Counted from the first letter of the stretch, positions 1 to 10,823 are shown. The stretch: DNA of 64,000 nucleotides from Cheiracanthium punctorium (GCA_038373885.1 JAWZYV010019958.1:62001-126000); one strand, 5' to 3'. Program-made: numbers and translations. The notes: generated by a model not told the origin, from the letters alone.

Positions 1-103
1 AGGCACCCCCATGTGGCAGATACCCGCTGCAGGTTGCTAACACCACAACAAATTCTGAAGCACTCCATGAGATTTTTTCGCTGAAGACAATTTAATGAGC
101 GGT

Positions 104-507
104 TTAACCCTTGAGCGCAACCTTTCCCATGCTGAAAAAAGGGCGGCCGTTGCCACCGCTCGACTTAACTACCAGCAAGAGGGCGGACGATCGAAACGTT
201 CATCGCGTGCCACAGATCTAGAGACTTGCTGGTCGTTAAGTCGAGCGGTGGCAACGGCCGCCCTTTTTTCAGCATTGGGCCATCTATCCAGCTGTTCTCG
301 CATTCTTCCATTTTTCAGCAGATGTCAGTGCTGTTAATAATAATATTGACAGGAAATGACGTGCTTAAAAAGTAAAGGATTCTCGTGGAGCTATGTCACC
401 CGCAACCATTTTTATAGAAATCAAATCTATTCTTCGTGACTGGCAACAGTCAAAACGTCAGAGTTTCGTGTTCCATAGAGCGGGAACACTGCGCGTTAAA
501 GGGTTAA
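104..507 (+). mobile_element. TTAA-flanked piggyBac-like MITE, family A copy 1 (deleted)
   Basis: Begins TTAACCCTTGAGCGCAACC and ends GCGCGTTAAAGGGTTAA, so both ends carry TTAA plus a CCCTT/AAAGGG terminal inverted repeat. Three longer copies occur at 21407-21924, 33730-34239 and 42299-42806. About 100 bp of the central palindrome is missing here. TTAA targets with CCY-type ends are the piggyBac hallmark. No transposase is encoded. The 80-codon frame at 95-337 is a by-product of the palindrome. Confidence 0.8.
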
Positions 508-986
508 GTGAACAAATATGTTAGTGTATTGCAAGGAAAACTGAAGTACAGTGAATATATTTTATGCTTCAACACCTCCAGAGGCTTACAGACTAAATTG
601 CCTGTGGAAAGGACTGGTACATTTAATTGGAGAAAGGAGTTTCTTGGCTAATGTCTCTTTCAAGAATCTAGCTTGTGTGAACGTTAACCTAGTACAAACT
701 AACCAAAATCTCCCAACTCAGTTTAATAGGTTCGAATCAGGGCAGCCGCCCCTGTCTTGGTAGGCCTTCTAAACCAGCGATTTCCAACCGGTAGGGCATC
801 TCACCCCCCCGCCCCCCCCCAAAAAAAGGGGGCGCACAGAGTTATGGTTAACAGTACGAGAAAAAAAAATGGAACAGAATTTCTCGCCCTTTCCCGAAAA
901 ATGAGGGAAGATTTTTTTTTTTTAATGTGTGATAATTTTTCACGATAGATGTGGGTTGCGTAAATACCCAGTCGATACGGTATTTA
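508..986. other. Unassigned AT-rich spacer
   Basis: No supported gene. Holds C-runs and A-runs around 805-830 and 862-925. A short motif resembling GTAAATACCC near 958-970 recurs on the other side of the next element (about 1493-1500 and 1533-1541), so that element probably landed inside an older repeat. Confidence 0.5.
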
Positions 987-988
987 TA

Positions 989-1488
989 TTGGGTTGGCAA
1001 CAAAGTAATTGCGTTTTTCCGTATGTGAATATTCCGCCTGGCCAAAACTACTGAAGTTAATTATGCGAAATTTGGCACGTACGTGAGTTCTTCAACATAG
1101 GTGCTAGATCAGAGAGCATTTTCCAAAATTCGTAATCTTAGGGGGGGTAAGGGGCCGAAAAGTTCTTTTCACATATCCCGCGTGATCTCAAATAAAAATA
1201 GAGATATCCCTGAAATTCTTTCTGTAAAATACAGCAGTCACGAATACCTAAAAATTAATTTCAGGACATTTTTAATATTGTCCTCTAAGGAGGATAGAAG
1301 CGAAAAAAGGGGGAGGGTGGCCATCTTTTATGGACGAAAAAAAATACTGCCAGTGAAATTCTTACTTTAAAATGTAACAAATATGAATCGTACACTCAGG
1401 CACAGCTTACCTGTAATTAAAATCTGGTTGAAAACTCATTTGCTTGAATTTTATACAAGAAAACGCAGTTACTTTGTTGCCAACCCAA
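989..1488 (+). mobile_element. Mariner-type MITE with about 26-bp TIRs and TA duplication
   Basis: Left end TTGGGTTGGCAACAAAGTAA and the reverse complement of the right end agree at 25 of the first 26 bases. Both sides are flanked by TA (987-988 and 1489-1490). The GGTTGGCAACAAAGTAATTGCG style of end is typical of mariner elements. The roughly 450-bp interior has no transposase motif, although the right subterminal stretch resembles a mariner 3' flank. The small frames inside (1101-1370, 1383-1580) are not credible genes. Confidence 0.75.
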
Positions 1489-1565
1489 TAAATGGGTATT
1501 TATCCCTGCCTCGGGTAAACACACCCAAAATCAGGGTATTTATGAATTTTAGTTTTTTTTTTTTT

Positions 1566-1626
1566 TTTTATTGCATGTAACTGGGTCTTGCAGTCTGTAA
1601 GTCAGGCCCAGTTACATGCAATAAAA
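1566..1626. repeat. Perfect 20-bp hairpin with 21-nt loop
   Basis: TTTTATTGCATGTAACTGGG at 1566-1585 is exactly reverse-complemented at 1607-1626. The loop carries no recognised motif. It may be a tiny fold-back element or the product of a template-switch event. Confidence 0.8.
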
Positions 1627-1873
1627 GTATCCCAGTTGAGAAACAACTGTGTACCTAAGAACCTCCCCCCCCCCCCTCCCCGAATCCTTCCACGGTCGTC
1701 CATGTGGACACGGTATTGCATAGCTCGCTTTAGTTTAACAGATTTATTGTTATCTCTTTTGATCTTCAATAGTCTTAATATGCCATTAAATGAGAAATGT
1801 GCCATTAATGAGAAAAAAACTAAATGCTCAATGTGTAAAAATTAAAAAAAAAAAAAAAAAAAAAAACTATGTA

Positions 1874-2458
1874 TCAGGTTGTAACGAAAGATTTCCGCCA
1901 GATTTGCTTGAGTCAGCTCACGCAGTACTCAGCTATTGACCTTATATGTCAAGTTTATACGATGCTTAGCGCGACTCATGGACATGACATTAAAGTCTAA
2001 CTCTTTTAGCTAGCTCTCGTGAATGAATATTTTATCTTCTTCCACACATTCTCGTAGGCGGGCCTCATCAGCATCAGTAGTCTGGTCCAGAGCGCTCTGC
2101 TTCTTTAATATCCTAGTCCTCGTTTTTGAACTTTCGGTACCAAATCTTCACAATGTCATAGGATACAACAGTAGTACCTTAAGCTGTACCCATGATTCGG
2201 TGTCAGTCTGTAGCTGACTTTTTGCGACAGAACAGAGAGTAAATGATGGATCAATCTGGTAGCGTGGTAGTTCCATTTCAGACACCTTATACTTAATCAT
2301 AACGATATTGTTTTACGGATTTCACAACACAGTGCTCTAAAACAAGTCTTTTCTTTCAAATAACAAAAATTGTTTTACAAAATATTGGCAAAGACACCAA
2401 CGCGAACTGCTTGTGCAGGCAATACTTGGAGTGGCGGAAAACTTTCGTTACAACCTAA
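1874..2458 (-). mobile_element. Mariner internal-deletion derivative (585 bp), minus strand
   Basis: Ends are AGGTTGTAACGAAAGATTTC and the inverted GTGGCGGAAAACTTTCGTTA..., with TA outside both. It is a near-copy of 19706-20289 in opposite orientation and almost the same length (585 versus 584 bp). On the minus strand it keeps the DNA-binding (helix-turn-helix) half of a mariner transposase in broken form and lacks the catalytic half. The frames at 2023-2217 and 2375-2590 are antisense shadows. Confidence 0.8.
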
Positions 2459-2699
2459 TAGAATGATCAGCTGCTCCGGAATATAATTAACCACTTTTTG
2501 TAAACGGTCAAGTTTTATAAGTATTTTTTCGATAGGATAATCATTCCACTCCACACATTTAACCTCGAAATTTCGCTCTAATTTAAGCAAAAGATTACCG
2601 TTTTAAAAAAGTGGTTAATCAATCGAGGAATGGGGGGGGCGCTCCATCGTAAGTTATCTTTTGCTGGGAAGGCACAATGCTGGGAATCGCTGCTCTGAA

Positions 2700-2803
2700 T
2701 ACCCAGCAAACACACACAGGTTCTCTGAACGTCTATTAACGTTCAGAAAACGTCTTCTGAACGTTAATACACGTTCAGAGAACCCGTGTGTGTTTGCTGG
2801 GTA
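2700..2803. repeat. 104-bp near-perfect palindrome (tiny fold-back element)
   Basis: Starts TACCCAGCAAACACACACAG and ends with the inverted CGTGTGTGTTTGCTGGGTA. Arms of about 45 bp contain repeated CTGAACGT / ACGTTCAG words. The outermost TA could be a duplicated TA target, which would fit a miniature Tc1/mariner-type element. No coding capacity. Confidence 0.75.
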
Positions 2804-3530
2804 GGGTAGAACCCGCAAAAGATAGAAATCGAAACTATTTTATTTTTTATTTTATTTTTAGTTGACGACTGTGCATTTTAGTTTTTCATGAAACAGCTAT
2901 CAATAATTGCAGTTTAGCCTTCCCTCACTCCCAAATAAATAAGTAAATAGCATAAAATAAAAATTCATTGTGGGGTGGGTCCAAAACATCACGATTGATG
3001 AAAGATTTCCTTGGAAACAAATTGCAGTCTTGACCTTCCTTTGGGTAAAAGAAATCTATTTAAATTATTTAAATAAAGAATGAACGTGGGGGTGGAAGAA
3101 AGCATACATAAATGATTAATTCTGACAAATCCAGAAAATAATCCCCCCCCCTCAAGAAACTGGAAAGCGAAAGTGAAATTACAATATCAATACATAATTT
3201 CCCTGAAAAAGAGAAAATATTAATAAAAGTTTTTCCCTACCTTTCAAAACTTCGGGCTTCTTAAGATAAAGAGTCACATTAGGTTTACATATAAAAAATT
3301 TTAAGTATTACCTCCTATGAAGAAACACGTGTACTCACAATCTAACGATCAACTACTAACTATTTACACAATAAAAAACTAACATATATATATCGAAGGC
3401 TGAAAAACAAACAAAAAAAAAAAAGAATTCTAAACTTGTCTAAGAATGGAACTGTCAAGAGTTCAACAAGTGAAAAAGAGTCCACAGAGTTCCGAATTTT
3501 CGGCGAGAGTGGGGGATATAGGGGAAAAAT
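2804..3530. other. AT-rich spacer upstream of promoter-like block
   Basis: No gene seen. Contains TTTTATTTTA-type low-complexity DNA (2840-2870) and a short C-run at 3144. The minus-strand frame at 3360-3686 has no recognisable domain and overlaps the promoter-like block. Confidence 0.5.
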
Positions 3531-3539
3531 CACGACTGT

Positions 3540-3800
3540 TGATATTTGCTTCCGCCGCTCTCGGGGCACCTCACATTTGTAAACATCTTTTGCTTTCGCG
3601 AATAAATTTTGATTCCTTCTAATTAGCATCCCGGCGAAAATGTTCGGCGGGGGGAAACCCTCCAGTGCGCGTGCGCACGACACCATCTGGTGGACGCGCC
3701 GCCTGGAGGCATTGTGGGTAGAAGACGAGATCCCGGCGACAGATGGGATGTTCGTTGTAAAAATGTTCTGCGTTTAATTGCGGCGTTTTAATCGGTGCTC
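3540..3800 (+). promoter_or_regulatory. CpG-rich promoter-like block with NRF1-like site
   Basis: CpG dinucleotides cluster here (GCGCGTGCGCAC, GACGCGCCGCC, CCCGGCGA, CCGCCGC) against an otherwise CpG-poor, AT-rich background. TGCGCGTGCGCA near 3666-3677 fits the NRF1 palindrome consensus, and GGCATTGTGGGTAG at 3707-3720 resembles a ZNF143/Staf-type element. No TATA box is obvious. A splice donor at 4025 on the plus strand suggests transcription to the right. Direction and activity are inferred. Confidence 0.5.
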
Positions 3801-4024
3801 ATTGTTTTTGTTTACAATTGAAAACCGGTATTTTAGTATATGGAACGTGCCATTTCTTGTGTCAGATCTATGTAGAGCTTTTTTATCTGTCGCGCTCGCT
3901 CACATAGGAAGACGCCGTTTGCTATGTAGCTGAAGATCATCTATCTCACTCTGATGATTGATTTTTTTTTGGTGCTGTCTCTTATTGCTCATTTATTTTG
4001 TCGTGGATAAACCGTTCTGGACAG
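3770..4024 (+). other. Putative 5' non-coding exon ending at a strong splice donor
   Basis: Sequence just downstream of the CpG-rich block that ends CTGGACAG|GTAAGAG at 4024/4025, a good match to the metazoan donor consensus. It contains several stop codons in every frame, so it would be a 5' untranslated exon. The start is approximate. A bounded exon at 16280-16443 on the same strand is a possible partner, about 12 kb downstream. Confidence 0.35.
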
Positions 4025-4658
4025 GTAAGAGATATCGTTTTTTACTTTTCTAAATTCATTTCATTCCGAAAAATTTAAGATCTTACGGGAGTGAATTTTA
4101 AGAATGCTTTATGCAAAAGAAAAAGATAACGAGAGAGAAAGAAAAAACATCATTTTTCAATTTTTTTTTTAAATATACCTTTTATTAAACAGCAATTTTC
4201 TCATTCAAAATACATTAAATGCTTCCTCCTGCATAAATATTTTCCCCGATCTACTAACAAGAAAAATATTTGTCATTGAAAGTATAAACTATAAACAATA
4301 GGTAAAGCTCATTCATATATTTTTTACTGACTGCAGGTTGCTATAACTTACTCTTCACGCATGTTTTTCGTATTAAAAATATTAAAAGTTTATAGAAAAA
4401 CTGTTATTTTGTTATTCTTATCCTTTTAATCCGTTTTCTTTCCAATATTTTATATTATAGTATGTATAAGACGTGTATGAATGTTATCTTTTTTAATAAG
4501 TACCAAATTTTATCTCTTGGAGGGGGGGGGGAATCTAGTAAACCAATTACATTAATTCTTAAAACCCAAGAAAAACGACGAAAAACTACAAACTTTTCAT
4601 GTAGAAGTACCATAGTCCATGTATGTATCCATAGATGTGGCGTGACTGTTTTTCTTTC

Positions 4659-4689
<31 letters not shown>

Positions 4690-5873
4690 TTTTTTTTTTT
4701 CGGGACGGAGGTGGAGGGGGGAGGCACATATCGAATTTACGAGCAGAGAAAGGAATTGCCGTTCGAACTTTCAAAAAAATGATGAAAATAAAGATTTTGT
4801 GACAAAGTTGGGGGGGGCGTGCCTCCCCCCCCCCCTACTGGACGCTACTCCTATCAAAGGATACCAAGAAATAAATTATTATCAATGTTTAGAAATAGCT
4901 GTATAAATTTTATTACATGTAAAACATAATGTTAAAACGCATACAAAAATATAAATCTTTAACAAGTGATGAATTCTAAATCTGAAATAACAAAAGCCTA
5001 CAACAGCAGTGTACTTTGAAAATATACGATAGTATTAGCAATGTTGTTTAAATTAACAAAAATAATTTTAAATAATATGCAATTAAAATAACAAAATTAT
5101 TTTTAATTGCATGCAAAATAGAAAAACTGATTTGCTATCTTAATACTTTTATTATCAGGATTTTTCAACATGAAAAGAAGTTTTCTTGAAAAGAATTGGA
5201 TGTTTTTAAAACCAAAAACTACTAAATTATCGTGTAAAATATGTCCGATTCCGTTTTGCATCTTGCTTCAGATGATATCTTAACTAAAAATGATTCTTTT
5301 TTTATTTTCCCTACAAATCCGATATGGGTATTTTAATGACTTTTCAATAATAAAGGAATAATGAAAACTTTATTTGTTATTTTATTAATTTTTAAACTAT
5401 TGTTATTACTTTTGTTACTGTAGCACAAACTATCAAGACTACTAGATCAGTAACGGTGGATTTTAAAGTTGGCAAAAACCCGGGGGGAAAAAATTAGAAA
5501 AAACTTTTTTTTTGTTTTTAGTAAAACCCAAAATACCCCAGTTAATTTGTATTGATTTTTCTATTTTTTCCGCACAGGAACCTTTGATAGAACTATTTTA
5601 TTCTTAGAAGCAAATATTATTAGCTGAAAAAATTAAACATTTGTGTACATCTGATACAGAGGGCATCGCCAGGAAATATTTTCGGGGAGAGATGGGAAAC
5701 ATTTTCATAGCATAAATAAACGAAATTTTTGTGTGTGATGTAACGCGTCTGAAAGCTCATGTTAACTAATGTAAAAACGTCGGAAGGGGATATATTCTGA
5801 TATCCCTCCCCGTGGCTACACTCCCGTCTGATTACATATGTACATATTATTTGACAAATTTAAGTTTTGGAAA
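4025..5873. other. AT-rich intron-like stretch
   Basis: No coding signal. Contains a CTTT/poly-T tract at about 4648-4700, G-runs at 4523 and 4811, a C-run near 4825, and a diverged inverted pair (AGGGCATCGCCAGG near 5659, CCCGTGGCTACACTCCC near 5808) that may be a decayed MITE. Short frames on both strands at 4455-4782 are products of the homopolymers. Confidence 0.45.
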
Positions 5874-6005
5874 ATTATTTTTACTTTCCGAATATGTACC
5901 ATGTAAGGAAAGTATTGTCATCATGAAAAGATTCGACTTCGAGATTTTGGTGTATGGACACGTTTTGAGGTCTTCTGAATTCATTGATGAGAATAAGAAC
6001 TCAGC
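5874..6005 (+). mobile_element. Terminal fragment of the 173-bp-unit element family
   Basis: ACTTTCCGAATATGTACCAT and the following roughly 110 bp match one end of the elements at 12058-12703 and 22321-23133, including ATTTTGGTGTATGGACACG. The microsatellite and 173-bp units are absent, so this is a truncated copy. The 68-codon frame at 5812-6018 is derived from it. Confidence 0.65.
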
Positions 6006-6617
6006 TAAATTGATTTAATGATAAAATTCAAGTTTTACAATTTAGTGAGTTTTAAAATTTGTAGTAGTTTTGAATGTTCCACTTATGATAGACCTTTTGG
6101 GTTGGCAATGCTGGCACTGTGCCTTCACTTTTTCATTTGCATCTACTGATAAAATTTGAAAAAAACAATCCACTGAGAATTGCACAACGACTCTCAAATT
6201 CAACTGGAAGCTTATTAACTGCTTATTAAGCTTCTAAACTGGAAGCTTATTAACAACTTCAGAAATGCTGACTGGATTATTTTTCTGTAACTTGGTAACG
6301 CATTTGGAATTATTTATAATTTCTTTTTCAGAAATCCAATGAATACTACTCAAACATGTTTTCCTCCTTATTGGTATAATTATTCAGCTTCATTCACATT
6401 TGTGAATCAGTTATCAGCAATACAGAAAGCCTCCTAGACCAAATATCATTAAACTAATCTGAATATGCGTGTGAGGTTTTCCCCTTCCTTCCTGTTTAAT
6501 ATAACCTAAGCGTCGCAAAAAATCCTAGCACCTCTTTATTTACTATACATAACGCTAAAATAAAATAGTGCAAATACAACAGAATTGTTTATGTCATGAA
6601 CTGGGAAAAAATTAGTT

Positions 6618-6789
6618 CAGGGGCGTAGCCAAGGGGGGGGTTAGGGGGTCATAACCCCCCCCCCCCATGATGAATTTTTTGACATACAAAATATATATTC
6701 TTCACTACATTGTCACACCCGCGTATACATATATATGAGTTGTAGTAGTCGTAACCCCCCCCCATGAAAAATTTCTGGCTACGCCCCTG
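6618..6789 (+). mobile_element. hAT-like MITE, CAGNGGCGTAGC family, copy 1
   Basis: Begins CAGGGGCGTAGCCAAGGGG and ends with the inverted TCTGGCTACGCCCCTG. Long G and C runs lie just inside both ends. Relatives are at 40350-40530 and 60285-60456, both with 8-bp target duplications. The duplication here is unclear. Confidence 0.7.
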
Positions 6790-7330
6790 CAGCAGTTCTA
6801 TTATTTTTGTTTGATTTTCCCAAGCCAGGCTAATTTTGGTGTAAGATTATTTTAACTTCAGCATGAAAAATGTATTTTCAGTATTTTGAAAATACAAAAT
6901 ACATTGAAAAGGTATTTTAAAATACATTTTCAAAATACTTTGCTTTTTCTTGGGAAAATACAAAATACAAATGTATTTTGAAAATAGTATTTCAAATACA
7001 CGTATTTGCGATACTGCCCAACTCTGGCAGTTTCTAGGGAAACGAATCCGCTCCATTTTCTCTTAGTTCCTCTGTTATACTTTGAAACGCCTTTTTTGGA
7101 AGTATGACGTAATTAGTGGATGATTCCTAAAAGACTTAAGTTATCAATAATTTCATAGTGCAGTACAAATCAGTTCGGGTAAAACAAATTTCACGAGTTT
7201 GAATACGTTTAATTGTCATTTTCCACTAAAGGTACCACTATTTAACTTTTATCAACTCGCAGTTTGTCCCTTAAAATAGTACATAAATTTATTCACCTCC
7301 TAAGGGTCGCCAACTCAACAGGTAAAGTAA
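6790..7330. other. Unassigned spacer with local AATAC repeats
   Basis: Around 6865-7010 short words such as AAAATACA and GTATTTTGAAAATA recur in both orientations and form a low-complexity, self-complementary stretch. The 69-codon minus frame there is not credible. No gene seen. Confidence 0.5.
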
Positions 7331-7607
7331 AGGCCAGCGTCCACTCACGTCCCATTCCGGACGCAGCGGGTTTTCTTTTAATGGTCAAGGCATTGTAAAA
7401 GGGGGAATACAGTGCAGGGGGGGGGATAATTTATTGGCTTTTAATGACCCGTCGGGATTCGCCGACAAAGGGTAACGCGTGAAACCACAAAAGCACGCCC
7501 ACCATACAATGTGGGCACTTTTCTCCCCAATCCGTCTTCAAGATTCTGAAAAGTAGTTTGAGTTCCCATTCTAGCGTACGGAAACGGAAGTGAGTGGACG
7601 CTGGCCT
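7331..7607 (+). mobile_element. PIF/Harbinger-like MITE with TAA duplication
   Basis: AGGCCAGCGTCCACTCACG at the left end is inverted at the right (GTGAGTGGACGCTGGCCT). Exact TAA triplets flank it at 7328-7330 and 7608-7610. A 3-bp TWA-type duplication is diagnostic for PIF/Harbinger. The similar end of 58594-58865 (GGCCATTGTCCAC) suggests a related family. The 60-codon minus frame inside is not a gene. Confidence 0.65.
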
Positions 7608-7863
7608 TAATGCAAGTCATCATTTTTAACTTTAAATATCTCTGAAGATACCTCTCCGAGATATAGCATTTTTTTTTTTTATTTACCTTATTGGAAGCAG
7701 GGCAATTGTTTTTGAAATATTAGGGACAGGAAAGGAGAGACAAAAGTTAAATTTTGCTTTTTAATTCTTGTGCAGTCCCCTGTTAAAAAAAAAAAAAAAA
7801 AAAGAAAATTATCTTTTAGATAGCTAACTTTTCTAACTGAAAGTATGTTTCTATCCCTCACGG

Positions 7864-8760
7864 TTCAACCGATGAGCACTGCAACATCTCTTTTGAATGT
7901 ACTCAGTACACGGCAGTTTTTTTTAAATTAATTTATTTGTTTACCAAACTTTACAATCATATATAATTACATGAAATTATAATTACACTCTCAAAAATTA
8001 TTTCTTCAATTCACGGAAATTTTGCAGCAATCAGTGCTGCCAGAATATTTCCGTTAATTGACGAATATCCTTCTTTTTTTTTGTCGAGTTCAACCGATGA
8101 GCACTGCAACATCTTTTGAATGTACTCAGTACACGGCAGTTTTTTTTTAAAATTAATTTATTTGTTTACCAAACTTTACAATCATATATAATTACATGAA
8201 ATTATAATTACTCTCAAAAATTATTTCTTCAATTCACGGAAATTTTGCAGCAGTCAGTGCTGCCAGAATATTTCCGTTAATTGACGAATATCCTTCTTTT
8301 TTTTTTGTGGAGTTCAACCGATGAGCACTGCAACATCTCTTTTGAATGTACTCAGTACACGGCAGTTTTTTTTTTTTTAATTAATTTATTTGTTTACCAT
8401 ACTTTACAAGCATATATAATTACATGAAATTATAATGACACTCTCAAAAATTATTTCTTCAATTCACGGAGATTTTGCAGCAATCAGTGCTGCCAGAATA
8501 TTTCCGTTAATTGACGAATATCCTTTTTTTTTGTCGAGTTCAACCGATGAGCACTGCAACATCTCTTTTGAATGTACTCAGTACACGGCAGTTTTTTTAA
8601 TTAATTTATTTGTTTACCAAACTTTACAATCATATATAATTACATGAAATTATAATGACACTCTCAAAAATTATTTCTTCAATTCACGGAAATTTTGCAG
8701 CAATCAGTGCTGCCAGAATATTTCCGTTAATTGACGAATATCCTTCTTTTTTTTGTCCTG
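7864..8760 (+). repeat. Tandem array, about four units of 225 bp
   Basis: The word TTCAACCGATGAGCACTGC starts units at 7864, 8089, 8313 and 8539, giving periods of 225, 224 and 226. Each unit has a T-tract, an AATTAATTTATTTGTTTACC stretch, and an internal inverted pair (GGAAATTTTGCAGCA / TGCTGCCAGAATATTTCC). Units differ mainly in T-tract length. Short frames in it are repeat-derived. Confidence 0.9.
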
Positions 8761-9180
8761 TCAATTGAAGAAACTTCTTTAGAATTAACGAAATTTTTTC
8801 CTCTTCTTCAGATTTTCGGGAAGGATTCATGGAAATATTACGTTTCCAAGGAGTACGGAAATTATTCGTTGAAAAAAAAAGGAATAAATTAGTGTATAAA
8901 TACGCACTCTCAAACATTATTTCTTCAATTCACAGAAATTTTTCTGGCAGCAGTGCTGCCGGAATATTTCCGTTATTTGACGAATATCCGTTTCTTTTTT
9001 TCTCCTGTCAATTGAAGAAACTTCTCCAGATGGACGAAATTTGAACGATTTTTTTTTCCTTTTCTTCAGATTTCGGGAAGAAGAATTCACGGAAATATTA
9101 CGTTTTCAAGGAGTACGGAAATTACTCGTTGAAAAATGAGGAATACGTTAGTGTATAAAGGCGAATTTTTCTGAGAGTGT
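8754..9180 (+). repeat. Diverged continuation with a 249-bp duplication
   Basis: TCCTGTCAATTGAAGAAACTT recurs at 8754 and 9003. Between them lies a diverged version of the 225-bp unit, including GCAGCAGTGCTGCCGGAAT. The end TTTTTCTGAGAGTG (about 9166-9179) is the inverse of the CACTCTCAAAAAT that occurs in each 225-bp unit, so the whole 7984-9180 block may be a MITE amplified in tandem. Confidence 0.7.
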
Positions 9181-9470
9181 ACATATATGGAAATATAATT
9201 ACACAATGGAAATATAATTACACAACGGGGGAAAAAAATGTTACATGCTGTAATTTAAAACATGTCACGTCATAACGATTAATACATAAACTGAAAATTA
9301 TTTTACAGATTTAGGACCACCAATACACAAACACACCCACTGTAATAAGAAAAACGTAAGAAATGGAATGGAATATCTGTATCAAAAGAAACTAATCGAA
9401 ATAGTTACGGGACCGAATTGTCATGGTGCACTCTGGTCGATCCCTAAGCAGTTTCAGGGTTGAATATATT

Positions 9471-9522
9471 CAGAAGTCCCCCACTTCTGATGAGGATCCA
9501 TATTGTGTCGGGAAACGACAAG
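9471..9522 (+). other. Two consecutive stem-loops around CTGATGAG...GAAACG
   Basis: Hairpin 1 pairs CAGAAGT with ACTTCTG across five C. Hairpin 2 pairs TTGTGTCG with CGACAAG around GGAAA. The words CTGATGAG and GAAAC resemble hammerhead ribozyme core boxes, but the bases that should form stem II do not pair, so it is at best a degenerate relative. Confidence 0.35.
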
Positions 9523-10471
9523 ATAGACTATGTAGCTATGAACGACACATTCGGTGACGTGAGCTGTCCTCTCCTGGCAAAACAACGTCTATAAATGGGT
9601 TAATTAAATTATTTTAAGTCAAATTGAAAAAAAAAAATGCAGTTTTCAACTTTTTACATTTTAGCATTTGTGATCATATATTAATATTACGGTTAGTCTC
9701 ATTATTTATTAGCATATAAATAAAAGCCTACAGATGCGATGATTCCAGATTGTACCACTCCAAAACAAAACTTTACCGCTATTTCTGCAAAAAATAAATT
9801 AATGCTTTGCTCAATAAACTTAATGAAATCCATACCGTTGGTACGATCGGCTTGAAATGTTTTGTTCTTTTTCATAATTTTTGGAAAAAATACAGAAAAC
9901 TGTATGTGTTTCTTTGTATATCTGAAAATCCACCCTTTGCGTGATTTTTAGAAAAAAAATTAACATTATTTTTAACCTTGCAAAGCTCAAATTTTTCTGT
10001 GTCCGAAATAAATATATGTGATGATATTAGAGATCAGTAGTTGCAGAAAATTAATTTAAAAAAATAAATATTTTGCTAGAAAATCAATTTATTTTAGTTC
10101 CATATTTGATACACTAAATCTAAATTAAATTTTTGACATTTATTTTGAAATTTTAGTATTCAAATTCTTTTTTAGCATGATAAACCTTCACATACAGTAA
10201 TTTTTTCCGGGTCAAAACTCTTTGCTAACTATTTTTTAATTTTCTAAAATAAACAAATGACATAAGCGAAGATTACCATTTAATTTTCAATCAATTTTGA
10301 CAGCTATGGGCGCAATGGCATCTACATGCAATGGTCTGAATTATTATATTCTATCGATTTATAATTACTTTTAAATACCGATTGATGTCTATGCTAGTAT
10401 TTTATAGACACGAAGGAATAAGCAGTAGAGAAATGACAGTTCTGCTCATGCTGTGCTATGTTAATCGTGCA
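9523..10471. other. AT-rich spacer without recognisable gene
   Basis: No coding signal on either strand. Very AT-rich from 9640 to 10280 with many A- and T-runs. Confidence 0.6.
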
Positions 10472-10769
10472 CACGCTTAAATCAAACGAGCGAAATTCGA
10501 TCAGTCGGAGCGAAAAGTGAGCCAGTTTTCAAAAGTGAGCTTCTCCTTTAGGAGCGTTTTTCGATCACAAGAGCGGAGCGGAATATAACAATAAGCGAGG
10601 ACGGAATTTCTCGGAAAAAACAGGAAGGTAAGAAAGAAGTTTTCAGAAAAAAAAGACTACTGAAAGAGCACTTTCGCGGGAAAACCGGTCGGTTTCCATG
10701 GAAACTGATCGCTCCGCGATGTTTTTTTTTTTTTTTTTTTTTTTTTTTCGCTCTTTAAGTTTAAGCGTG
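10472..10769 (+). mobile_element. MITE with CACGCTTAAA termini
   Basis: Left CACGCTTAAATCAAACGAGC and the inverse of the right end (TCGCTCTTTAAGTTTAAGCGTG) form imperfect terminal inverted repeats. The interior has several AGCG/CGCT words and a 28-bp T-run at about 10722-10748. The target duplication is not clear, so the superfamily is undetermined. Confidence 0.5.
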
Positions 10770-10823
10770 ATCTCTTATTAAATTTAGGAACTAGCCTGTA
10801 GACTTGGAATTATTTTCCTGAAT

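Noticed and set aside
7864..8760. CRISPR-like array
   Set aside because: Repeats are 225-bp tandem units without unique spacers, in animal DNA.
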